5,497 nt of DNA. Origin: Tannerella sp. Its GTDB lineage: Bacteria; Bacteroidota; Bacteroidia; Bacteroidales; Tannerellaceae. The stretch lies in NCBI GenBank assembly GCA_031263835.1, contig JAISEZ010000323.1:1-5497 (forward strand). The letters run 5' to 3'. Position numbers and translations under genes: made by a program. Below, one piece after another: positions 1-5,497 of the stretch (its first letter is position 1; the number at the start of each line of letters is the position of its first letter). The notes under the pieces are model-generated. The model saw only the letters and a program-made list of their open reading frames with translations, made no database searches and was not told the DNA's origin.

Positions 1-425
1 ATCCCGAACAGTGGGACAGGATTTCGAACGTCTTCAACCGCGACGGCGGCCCGCTGCCCCCCGTCAGCATCAGCGTGCCGAAGGCCATGTATGCCGATTT
101 CGTTCAAATCTGCGCGCCGATCTCCTCCATCCACCCCGAAATACCCTTTGAGGTGAAGGAAACCGGGCCGCGGGGGAAACCCGTACGCCTCAGCGGAACG
201 GATGCTTCCGTCTTCGCCATCAGGGGCATACCCGCCATTGCGCTGGACGAGGAGGACATCAGGGGATACAACTTCAACTACCGCGAGATATGGCATACGG
301 AACGGGATCTGTACACGAAAAGCATCCCCGAATACCAGCAACATGCGGCCACGGTGATGGCGATTATCGGGCTGGGCGTGGCCAATCTGGATCACCTGCT
401 TTCGCGCGAAGGCCTTTACGAATGA
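1..425 (+). CDS. M28-family metallopeptidase, C-terminal fragment (5' end outside window)
   Basis: The reading frame is open from base 3 to a TGA at 423-425 and gives the last 140 residues of a longer protein. M28 enzymes are zinc-dependent aminopeptidases or carboxypeptidases, usually exported. The fragment shows the end of an M28 fold: an SGTDASVF stretch at about residues 65-72, which matches the place of the family's conserved G-[ST]-D segment, followed by GIPAIAL, and then WHTERD at residues 97-102, where the His is the expected last zinc ligand. The tail NLDHLLSREGLY is typical of Bacteroidales M28 peptidases as I remember them. The catalytic Asp/Glu and the other zinc ligands lie upstream of the window, so activity and substrate cannot be judged. 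The GTG at base 75 is internal and not a start. The next + strand gene begins about 390 bases later behind its own promoter, so the two are probably not co-transcribed. Confidence 0.82.
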   Translation, partial: PEQWDRISNVFNRDGGPLPPVSISVPKAMYADFVQICAPISSIHPEIPFEVKETGPRGKPVRLSGTDASVFAIRGIPAIALDEEDIRGYNFNYREIWHTERDLYTKSIPEYQQHAATVMAIIGLGVANLDHLLSREGLYE

Positions 426-438
426 AACGTTCCCCCGG

Positions 439-488
439 CAAGTTCACACGACGTACCGCAGCAGGTTGTGGCGCGTCGTGTGAACCTG
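439..488. repeat. Long GC-rich hairpin downstream of the peptidase gene
   Basis: A perfect 12-bp inverted repeat, GTTCACACGACG at 442-453 and its complement at 474-485, starts 16 bases after the peptidase stop codon. Pairing continues inward after one mismatch (456-461 with 466-471, including G-T pairs) around a CAGG loop, and two further pairs form outside (439-440 with 487-488). There is no T-run after the stem, so it is not a textbook intrinsic terminator. It could still protect or end the peptidase transcript, or be one copy of a dispersed palindromic repeat. The structure is seen directly; the role is inferred. Confidence 0.7.
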
Positions 489-506
489 GTGCGGTGCGTC
501 CCGCCG

Positions 507-654
507 TTAGTTAGTAGTTAGTAGGGGCGAAATGCTTTCGCCCGTACAGGCGGGATACGGCAACAGGCGCTGCATCTGCCGGGGCCACTTGATTTTGTAT
601 ATGAACCGATGTATCCATTCTACTAACTACTAACTACTATCTACTAACTACTGA
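507..654. repeat. Inverted heptanucleotide arrays around a nested hairpin (MITE-like or REP-like)
   Basis: The left part, 507-524, is about two and a half copies of the heptamer TTAGTAG. The right part, 620-654, is five copies of its complement form, CTACTAA (620, 627, 634, 641 and 648; the third and fifth each carry one change). Because the two arrays face each other, 508-524 and 620-636 form a perfect 17-bp inverted repeat. Directly inside the left arm is a tight hairpin, GGGCGAAA at 525-532 with its complement at 536-543 and a TGC loop, extended by GTA/TAC at 521-523 and 545-547. A further short stem (558-562 with 577-581) lies beyond it. There is no coding frame. The layout suggests a small non-autonomous or dispersed palindromic element, but I see no clear target-site duplication. 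Confidence 0.65.
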
Positions 655-763
655 TTTGCATAATTCCTGATTCCTAAAATGCGCACATGCCTTTCTGAAC
701 CGGAATCTCTTCAGCCGGTTTCCGCAGCGCCCCCCCAAAAAGACTTGACCGCAGCTGCCCGCA

Positions 764-795
764 TTTGCATTTAACGATTAAAAACCGTATCTTTA
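764..795 (+). promoter_or_regulatory. Bacteroides-type promoter for the cardiolipin synthase gene
   Basis: A -33 box TTTG at 764-767 is followed after 20 bases by TATCTTTA at 788-795, one base away from the Bacteroidota -7 consensus TAnnTTTG. The spacing is within the known 19-21 base range for the primary sigma factor of this phylum. Transcription would start near 799, giving a leader of about 17 bases to the ATG at 816. No ribosome-binding sequence of the AGGAGG type is present, which is usual in this phylum. Confidence 0.6.
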
Positions 796-815
796 TCCCG
801 TTAAATGACGCGGTT

Positions 816-2252
816 ATGTTCATGGACATGCAACTGAATACAATTGTAGGCTTGGCGCTGATAGCCTTATACTCCATCTCCATTGTGAGTTTGGTTATCG
901 TCGTATTGCTGGAAAACCGGAATCCGTTGAAGACCATTCCCTGGGTGATTGTCCTGCTGCTCCTGCCGGGCGTGGGGCTAATCTTCTACTTCGTCTTCGG
1001 GCAGGACAACCGGCGGCAGCGGATTATTTCCCGGCGTACCTACAAGCGCATCATGCGGCCGCTGCATACCAATCCTCCGGTACAGGATCGCTGCGCCGTC
1101 GAGCCGCCGTATCAGCCGCTGGTCAACCTCCTGAACCGGAATCACCGCAATCCGCTGCTCTACGGAAGCGCGCTGTCCTTCTACACCAACGGAACCGACA
1201 AGTTTGAAGCCCTGCTGGAGGAAATCGGGCGCGCTCAACACCACATTCACTTGCAGTACTACATTTTCAAGAATGACGCCATCGGGCGGAACGTGCAGCA
1301 GGCGCTGATTGCCAAAGCCAAAGCGGGCATCCGGATTCGCGTAATCTACGACGACGTCGGGAGCTGGGACGTCAAGAGCGCGTTTTTCAGCGAGATGCGG
1401 CAGGCGGGCATTCAGGTCTATCCCTTCCTGAAAGTGGCCTTTCCGGTGCTCACGAGCAAAGTCAATTACCGGAATCACCGCAAAATCGTCGTGATAGACG
1501 GGCGGGTCGGATTCATGGGAGGCATGAATATCGCCGACCGTTACATCCACGGCACCTCCACCGGCCACTGGCGCGACACGCATTTCAAAATCACCGGCAA
1601 GGGCGTCCACGGACTGCAGTCCGCCTTTCTGATTGACTGGTACGTAATCAGCAAACAGCTGGTCAAGGGCAGGGAATACTATCCTTCGGAGAAGATTTAC
1701 AGCGACAACATCCTGCAAATTGCCGCCAGCGGCCCGGCCGGTCCCTGGCGCACGCTGGTACAGGCCTTTCTCTTCTGCATCATGAACGCCCGGAAATACC
1801 TCTACATTCAGACGCCCTACTTCCTTCCGACCGAAGACCTGAATCAGGCCCTGCAAACCGTAGCCCTGAGCGGCGTCGACGTGCGTCTGATGATACCCGA
1901 ACACTCCGACACCTGGGCGGTAAAAATGGCCTCCCGTTCTTTTCTGGACGACATGGTCAAAGCCGGCGTCAAGGTTTATTTCTACAAGCCGGGATTCCTG
2001 CATTCCAAGCTGTTCGTGATGGACGACGCGCTGACCTGCATCGGTTCGGCCAACTTTGACTTTCGCAGCTTCGAACACAATTTCGAGATTAACGCATTCG
2101 TCTATCAGGCCTCGTTTGCCGGCCGCATGAAAGCCATGTTCATGGACGACGTGACGCGCAGTGAACAGCTCGTACCGGCACGCTGGCTCAAACGTCCGCT
2201 TCCCAAGCGGCTCGCCGAATCGTTCATGCGGCTCTTTTCTCCCCTGCTCTGA
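816..2252 (+). CDS. cls: Cardiolipin synthase (phospholipase D superfamily)
   Basis: The 478-residue product should join two phosphatidylglycerol molecules into cardiolipin and glycerol at the cytoplasmic membrane. Two hydrophobic segments, at about residues 10-32 and 40-61, form the PLDc_N membrane anchor and are followed by the family's FGQDNRRQR stretch. Two phospholipase D domains follow, each with a complete HxKxxxxD motif: HRKIVVID with His221, Lys223 and Asp228, then GGMN; and HSKLFVMD with His396, Lys398 and Asp403, then GSANFDFRS. Length and domain order match full-length bacterial Cls, so the gene looks intact. The frame is open upstream to a TTG at 765, but that lies inside the predicted promoter; ATG at 816 is the first in-frame ATG after the predicted transcript start. 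ATGs at 822 and 828 are equally possible. No partner gene is adjacent, so it is probably a single-gene unit. A strictly phosphatidylethanolamine-using ClsC-type enzyme is less likely, because this protein has the ClsA-like N-terminal anchor. Confidence 0.95.
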   Translation: MFMDMQLNTIVGLALIALYSISIVSLVIVVLLENRNPLKTIPWVIVLLLLPGVGLIFYFVFGQDNRRQRIISRRTYKRIMRPLHTNPPVQDRCAVEPPYQPLVNLLNRNHRNPLLYGSALSFYTNGTDKFEALLEEIGRAQHHIHLQYYIFKNDAIGRNVQQALIAKAKAGIRIRVIYDDVGSWDVKSAFFSEMRQAGIQVYPFLKVAFPVLTSKVNYRNHRKIVVIDGRVGFMGGMNIADRYIHGTSTGHWRDTHFKITGKGVHGLQSAFLIDWYVISKQLVKGREYYPSEKIYSDNILQIAASGPAGPWRTLVQAFLFCIMNARKYLYIQTPYFLPTEDLNQALQTVALSGVDVRLMIPEHSDTWAVKMASRSFLDDMVKAGVKVYFYKPGFLHSKLFVMDDALTCIGSANFDFRSFEHNFEINAFVYQASFAGRMKAMFMDDVTRSEQLVPARWLKRPLPKRLAESFMRLFSPLL

Positions 2253-2306
2253 ACGGCCGGCTGCCGGTATACTGCGCGCGGGCTAAAATGGTGGTATAAG
2301 GTGGCG

Positions 2307-2375
2307 GGCTAACACCCGGGAAGATGTGAGGCTAACACCCGGTAAGGTGTGAGACTAACACCCGGAGAAGAGACG
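2307..2375. repeat. 23-bp tandem repeat, three units
   Basis: Three consecutive 23-bp units begin at 2307, 2330 and 2353. Each opens with G[GA]CTAACACCCGG and the units diverge toward their ends. In the middle unit CTAACACC (2332-2339) and GGTGTGAG (2346-2353) pair with one mismatch around a six-base loop, so the array can form hairpins. A poorly matching GGCTAAAATGGTGG stretch at 2281-2294 may be a decayed extra unit. The array lies 54 bases after the cardiolipin synthase stop codon, in the space between two convergent genes, so a role in transcript ends is possible but unproven. There are only three units and no spacers, so it is not a CRISPR. Confidence 0.75.
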
Positions 2376-2527
2376 AACCCGTCCATTGCAGCATATCCTT
2401 TTTCGCTTTGGCATAACCGGTTATTCCTCCACGCTTCTGACATCGCAATAAATCCCGAAGGGTTGAAGTTGCCTGTACAAAACGTCTTTCACAAAACGAA
2501 ATTCCGTTTGTCCTTCTGCGGTGACAT

Positions 2528-2687
2528 TTATACTGCACGCGGCCCGGTTTTGTACCTTGCCCGTCAGGGCATTCATTTCCTACCTGTTCATCCCTTGCAG
2601 GGAAGAAGAAACAGGCGGTGTACATTATTTCTATTGATATGATTTCCCTGACGGGAAATGCACAAAACCATCCCGCGTGAAGTATAA
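2528..2687. repeat. 160-bp imperfect palindromic element with 47-bp inverted arms
   Basis: The 47 bases at 2528-2574 align without gaps to the reverse complement of 2641-2687 with about 38 identities. Shared blocks are TTATACT, CACGCGG, GGTTTTGT and CCCGTCAGGG. Each arm also carries its own small stem around GTCA or TGAC (2558-2562 with 2567-2571; 2642-2648 with 2653-2659). Between the arms, TCCCT at 2591-2595 pairs with AGGGA at 2599-2603, inside CCTGTT/AACAGG (2583-2588 with 2610-2615). The right edge is one base from the stop codon of the outer-membrane gene, whose last codons lie in a possible continuation of the arm (GTGA before both ends). There is no transposase or convincing reading frame, so this is probably a MITE-like or dispersed palindromic repeat, or a structured RNA element. 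Confidence 0.7.
2642..2659 (-). terminator. Possible transcript-end hairpin of the outer-membrane gene
   Basis: On the minus strand, ATTTCCC and GGGAAAT form a perfect 7-bp stem with a four-base GTCA loop, about 30 bases after the stop codon. What follows on the minus strand is A/T-rich but lacks a clean T-run. The same hairpin forms the tip of the right arm of the larger palindromic element, so its terminator role is only a suggestion. Confidence 0.3.
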
Positions 2688-2688
2688 T

Positions 2689-5016
2689 TCACTTTCCTGC
2701 ATTCATGACGCCGGCATTGTCGTCGCTGTTGTTTAGGCGCTTGTCGCCGGACTGATAACTGCGGCCAAAGGTGATGTTCCACGAGAAGGTGAAGAAAAAC
2801 ATACGCGCCGAATCGTTTATGTACAGACTCCTTTTATAGGAAGCATATTCCGACCGGCTTTCCGAATCCTGACGGTGAACGTTGGCAAAGGGATTGGTGG
2901 CTCCTATACCGAAATTTGCATTCCTGTATTTATAGCCTAACATAAGCGAGTGATACGAAGATTCCTTCGTCATTGTTTCTCCGTAGAAATTACCCCAGGA
3001 CAGGGGGCCGTAGCCGGCATTGAGCATGAAATTTTTATATGTTCCCCATACATCTACAAAAAGATACGGATTGTTGTACACATGACGGTAGTTATTACCG
3101 TTGCTGATGTAGCGGTTGAAACCGCTCTGGAGACCGAATGTCAGTATGTCCTTCACCGGTCCGACCCGGAGATAGAGATTTGTCTTCAAATATTGCCAGT
3201 CCTTTTGATTGTTCCAGGTCCTGACAATCCGGTCGCCTTCCAGGAACCGCTCTTCCATGACGGCCGAAGGATGATAGCTGTAACATCCCTGAAGGTTCAC
3301 GTAGAAAAGTCCCTTTTTCCATTCATAATTCAGTTCGGTGTAATAGCGGAGCGAGGGTTTCAGGTCGGGATTGCCCCGCTGTATCTGGAGCGAATCGATG
3401 TCCTGTTCTATAGCGCTTAATTCGGACAGCGAGGGCGTATGGCTGTTGAGACTGGCCGTCAGGCGAACGGACGACCGGCCGGACAGGGGTAGAAAAAGGT
3501 TCAGGCGCGGGTTGACGGCGTAGTAGCTGTAATCGCCGGCTCCGTCTTCGCGGCTGAAGGTATAGCGGGTAACGCCCGTTCCGAGCGAATAATCCAGTTT
3601 CCGTATCCGCCCTTTCCATTCGCCGTAGAGGAACGTTTCGCCCTGCTTCATGCGGGTGTTGTAGTCGTGGCCGTTTTTGTAGGTATTGTCGGCGTATGAT
3701 TGCGTGTGGCGCAGTCCGGCACTGAAACGGTTGTCGCCGATTTTCTTCTCATAAATTCCCTCGCCGATCCACGAATATTTGTCGCCGACAACTATGTTGT
3801 TGATGTCGGTCAGATATACGCCGTCGCGACTTTCGGTATAGATGCGACTGTTGTCGGCCCTGTTGTTTGTACCCACGAGATTGACCACCAGGGTCTGGTC
3901 GTTCTTCAGATTCTCCTGATAATAAAGGTCGAGGGCGAGATTTGAAATGCTGTTCTTTCCTCCGTCGAAAACCTGAACATAATCGTCCGGACTATCCATA
4001 TTGTACAGTATGCCTTTATAGTCTTCATGAGGTTTATTGTCGGCAATGTAACGAACTGTGGCATTAAACATGCGTTTTTCATTGAGCCAGTTATAGGTCA
4101 GATTCAGGTTTTGCTGTATTCGCTGAAGATGCCCGGGTTCGCCTTCTTCCCTGCGGCGAAGGACGGAACCGTCTGCCATGCGGAAGATTTCTTCATTGTC
4201 GCGCCACATTTGATAGCTATTTTCATACTGATGACTGTAATTGATCGAAAATTCCGATTTTTTGTGGTTGACTCTTCCGTTGATACTGTTCCTGTCAAAT
4301 GTTTGCAGATTAAAAGCGTCCGCCAGATTGATGCCCAGGTTGCCTCCGGTTTCGTGCCGGCGGACGACGAAGTCAATCACTGCAGAGGCATTGCCGTAAC
4401 GCAGTCCGGGGTTGTCGTGATATTCCACGCGGATAATGTCTTTCGGCAGCAGGGCCGCAATATCATTCACTTCCACCTTGATGCCATTGATGCGCAGCTG
4501 CACTTCGCCGCCGCCCGCGAGGCCCACCGCGCGCGTCAGCGCATTGACCTGCAAACGTGGCAACATCAGCTGCTGTAACAGGTCGACTCCGTTGCTGGAG
4601 GCGTTTACCTGCCGTTCGGTGGGAAAAACAAGTTTCCGGTCTATCCGGTTTGTGGTGGCCGAGGCGGTGACGGTGACGGCCTCCAGGCCGACGGATTCTT
4701 CTTCCATCAGGATGTCGGGAATGGTGACGTTTGCCTTCAGCCCCTCCAGCGCGATATACTGCGTTACATAACCGATGTAGGAAAGCGCCAGCCGGTAGTC
4801 GCCGGGGTTGATGTTCGGAACTGCAAACCTTCCGCCGTCGTCCGACACGGCGCCGGTCACAAACGCGGAATCCGGCGTCTGCAACACCACGTTTACAAAG
4901 GCCAGAGCTTCGTTACTTTTGGCTTCTCTGACGAGGCCTTTTAATTCGATTTTCTGGGCGGAGATGCCGCCGATTGTGCTGTATAACAGCAACCATACGA
5001 TACTGATTTTTTTCAT
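2689..5016 (-). CDS. Outer-membrane beta-barrel protein, TonB-dependent-receptor-like, with carboxypeptidase-regulatory-like domain
   Basis: The 775-residue product begins MKKISIVWLLLYSTIGGISAQ, a clear Sec signal peptide with likely cleavage after Ala20. Residues about 22-105 form a CarboxypepD_reg-like beta-sandwich (ALAFVNVVLQTPDSAF, then GRFAVPNINPGDYRLALSYIGY). A linker with VTVTA at about 114-118 leads into a plug-like domain to about residue 220, with the family stretch LRINGIKVEV and RVEYHDNPGLRYGNASAVIDFVV. The rest is a beta-barrel of alternating aromatic strands, best matched to the OMP_b-brl_3 type of Bacteroidota outer-membrane proteins. The end, FTFSWNITFGRSYQSGDKR plus a short polar tail, is how this subfamily usually closes. 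The ligand is unknown. No SusD-like lipoprotein, sigma/anti-sigma pair or enzyme gene lies next to it, so a glycan-import role is not supported. I chose ATG at 5016 because the signal peptide starts there; the upstream in-frame start at 5055 would overlap the promoter. No frameshift is seen. Confidence 0.9.
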   Translation of the reverse strand: MKKISIVWLLLYSTIGGISAQKIELKGLVREAKSNEALAFVNVVLQTPDSAFVTGAVSDDGGRFAVPNINPGDYRLALSYIGYVTQYIALEGLKANVTIPDILMEEESVGLEAVTVTASATTNRIDRKLVFPTERQVNASSNGVDLLQQLMLPRLQVNALTRAVGLAGGGEVQLRINGIKVEVNDIAALLPKDIIRVEYHDNPGLRYGNASAVIDFVVRRHETGGNLGINLADAFNLQTFDRNSINGRVNHKKSEFSINYSHQYENSYQMWRDNEEIFRMADGSVLRRREEGEPGHLQRIQQNLNLTYNWLNEKRMFNATVRYIADNKPHEDYKGILYNMDSPDDYVQVFDGGKNSISNLALDLYYQENLKNDQTLVVNLVGTNNRADNSRIYTESRDGVYLTDINNIVVGDKYSWIGEGIYEKKIGDNRFSAGLRHTQSYADNTYKNGHDYNTRMKQGETFLYGEWKGRIRKLDYSLGTGVTRYTFSREDGAGDYSYYAVNPRLNLFLPLSGRSSVRLTASLNSHTPSLSELSAIEQDIDSLQIQRGNPDLKPSLRYYTELNYEWKKGLFYVNLQGCYSYHPSAVMEERFLEGDRIVRTWNNQKDWQYLKTNLYLRVGPVKDILTFGLQSGFNRYISNGNNYRHVYNNPYLFVDVWGTYKNFMLNAGYGPLSWGNFYGETMTKESSYHSLMLGYKYRNANFGIGATNPFANVHRQDSESRSEYASYKRSLYINDSARMFFFTFSWNITFGRSYQSGDKRLNNSDDNAGVMNAGK

Positions 5017-5022
5017 ATTGAA

Positions 5023-5111
5023 TTTAATTTGGATGCAAAAGTAAAATGGGGACAAGGCGTTTTAAAATCGATTCCCGCAGCCGGCGTTTCATTTTTTGCG
5101 AAAATCAATAA
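5023..5111. repeat. Direct repeat copy 1, spanning the outer-membrane gene promoter
   Basis: This stretch matches 5240-5328 in the same orientation and at nearly equal spacing: TTTAATTT (5023), ATGCAAAAGTAA (5033), ACAAGGCGTTTTAAAA (5052) and TTTTTGCGAAAATCAATAA (5093). The middle, about 5068-5092, has diverged and differs by one base in length. The copy contains the predicted promoter of the minus-strand outer-membrane gene, so the repeat is a duplicated regulatory region rather than coding sequence. Confidence 0.7.
5036..5067 (-). promoter_or_regulatory. Bacteroides-type promoter for the outer-membrane protein gene
   Basis: On the minus strand TACTTTTG (5043 down to 5036) fits the -7 consensus TAnnTTTG exactly. 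Twenty bases further upstream is TTTT (5067 to 5064), three of four bases of the -33 box TTTG. Transcription would start near 5030, leaving a short A/T-rich leader of about 14 bases before the ATG at 5016 and no Shine-Dalgarno sequence, as is common in this phylum. Confidence 0.6.
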
Positions 5112-5235
5112 TAATGGCAGGAAGCAGCAGGCATCATTATCGAAAAACCCCAATTCCACAGTCCGGCTATCCTTTTTTGGTGCTTTTTACAAAAAAAGAA
5201 ACTTCAAAACCGCCATTATTATTGATCTTCGCAAA
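5095..5235. repeat. 24-bp inverted repeat enclosing 93 bp (MITE-like or operator pair)
   Basis: Bases 5095-5118 match the reverse complement of 5212-5235 at 23 of 24 positions (core ATCAATAATAATGGC). The sequence CATTTT occurs just outside both ends (5090-5095 and 5237-5242), which could be a 6-bp target-site duplication, although the A/T-rich setting makes chance likely. Inside, TTTTTTG at 5173-5179 can pair with CAAAAAA at 5190-5196. No reading frame of note is present. A small mobile element and a pair of opposed protein-binding sites upstream of the outer-membrane gene are both possible. Confidence 0.65.
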
Positions 5236-5239
5236 GCAT

Positions 5240-5328
5240 TTTAATTTTATGCAGAAGTAAGGCATGAACAGGACGTTTTAAAAGCGGTTTTTGCAATCGA
5301 CTTTTTATCTTTTTGCGAAAACCAATAA
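5240..5328. repeat. Direct repeat copy 2, diverged promoter-region duplicate
   Basis: This is the second copy of the segment at 5023-5111, offset by 216-217 bases. The first three blocks are TTTAATTT (5240), ATGCAGAAGTAA (5249) and ACAGGACGTTTTAAAA (5268). The last, at 5310-5328, is identical to copy 1 at 18 of 19 bases. On the minus strand the -7 box reads TACTTCTG, one base away from TAnnTTTG, so this may be a weakened upstream promoter or a relic. No minus-strand gene starts directly after this copy. Confidence 0.65.
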
Positions 5329-5356
5329 ATTAGTGATTAATGCGAATCAGTAGTAA

Positions 5357-5410
5357 CGGCGAAGGGCTGAAAGCCCGGCATAACCCAGCCCAATGGCAAC
5401 GCCTTGGGTA
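5357..5410. repeat. REP-like double hairpin
   Basis: Two stems stand next to each other: GGGCT/AGCCC at 5364-5368 and 5372-5376 with a GAA loop, and CCCAA plus GGC (5389-5393, 5395-5397) with GCC plus TTGGG (5401-5403, 5404-5408) around AAC. The wording AAGGGCTGAAAGCCC followed by AGCCCAATGGCAACGCC resembles non-coding repeats that I remember from many Bacteroidota genomes. That likeness is from memory and has not been searched. It contains no gene. Confidence 0.5.
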
Positions 5411-5469
5411 TGGAATGACGCACGCCTTTATAAATTATGAATTATACGGCACGTGACATGACTTTGTGT

Positions 5470-5497
5470 ATGGACATAAAGAATAAATTATCAACAC
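5470..5497 (+). CDS. Possible start of an unidentified gene, cut by the window end
   Basis: An open frame starts at ATG 5437, with a further in-frame ATG at 5470, and runs off the end of the window. From 5470 it reads MDIKNKLST. The short start resembles those of some small Bacteroidota membrane proteins (DUF6326-like), but nine residues cannot support a name. No convincing promoter fits: TGACTTTG at 5459-5466 is one base off TAnnTTTG but lies too close to this start and has no -33 box. If real, the gene is divergent from the outer-membrane protein gene. Confidence 0.2.

Noticed and set aside
765..815. Longer cardiolipin synthase start at TTG 765
   Set aside because: It would begin inside the predicted -33 box; the added residues are not part of the family's usual N-terminus.
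978..2078. 366-residue open frame on the minus strand, opposite cardiolipin synthase
   Set aside because: It lies fully within a well-supported gene, has no recognisable domain, and long antisense frames are common opposite GC-rich third positions.
2307..2375. CRISPR array
   Set aside because: Units adjoin without unique spacers and no cas genes are present.
2332..2642. Two overlapping open frames of 97 residues each, on opposite strands
   Set aside because: Both run through the tandem repeat or the palindromic element, neither has a domain, signal peptide or promoter, and they cannot both be real.
4027..4578. 183-residue + strand frame inside the outer-membrane gene
   Set aside because: It is a shadow of the beta-barrel gene, without any domain or start signal.
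5029..5244. 71-residue + strand frame upstream of the outer-membrane gene
   Set aside because: It is made of the duplicated promoter region and the inverted repeat, and its composition looks like translated A/T-rich spacer.
5290..5315. Plus-strand promoter TTTG / TATCTTTTTG
   Set aside because: The spacing between the boxes is only 12 bases and the -7 box has extra Ts, so it does not fit the Bacteroidota consensus.

Overview
The window looks like chromosomal DNA from a member of the Bacteroidota, most likely the order Bacteroidales. Three things point there: an outer-membrane beta-barrel protein with an N-terminal carboxypeptidase-regulatory-like domain, two promoter candidates of the Bacteroides type (TTTG, about 20 bases, TAnnTTTG), and start codons with no clear Shine-Dalgarno sequence. 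Genus cannot be fixed from this sequence; a Parabacteroides/Tannerella-like organism is a guess.

Layout. Bases 1-425 hold the 3' end of an M28-family zinc peptidase gene (+). Bases 426-815 are non-coding and hold a long hairpin, an inverted pair of heptanucleotide repeat arrays, and a promoter. Bases 816-2252 encode a complete cardiolipin synthase (+) with two transmembrane segments and two HKD motifs. Bases 2253-2688 lie between two convergent genes and hold a 23-bp tandem repeat (three units) and a 160-bp imperfect palindromic element that ends at the next gene's stop codon; I see nothing between 2376 and 2527. Bases 2689-5016 encode a complete 775-residue TonB-receptor-like outer-membrane protein (-). 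Bases 5017-5497 are mostly non-coding: the promoter of that protein, a diverged second copy of the same promoter region about 217 bp further upstream, a 24-bp inverted repeat between them, and a REP-like double hairpin. The last bases may be the start of another + strand gene.

The genes do not form an operon or an obvious pathway: a peptidase, a membrane-lipid enzyme and an outer-membrane protein, each apparently transcribed alone. Two of them concern the cell envelope, but the link is no stronger than that. I found no new multi-gene system, defence island, CRISPR array or RNA gene. What is unusual is the non-coding DNA: each of the three intergenic spaces carries at least one palindromic or tandem repeat structure, of several different designs. 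These look like dispersed non-coding repeats or MITE-like elements, and the duplicated promoter region upstream of the outer-membrane gene is the most specific observation.
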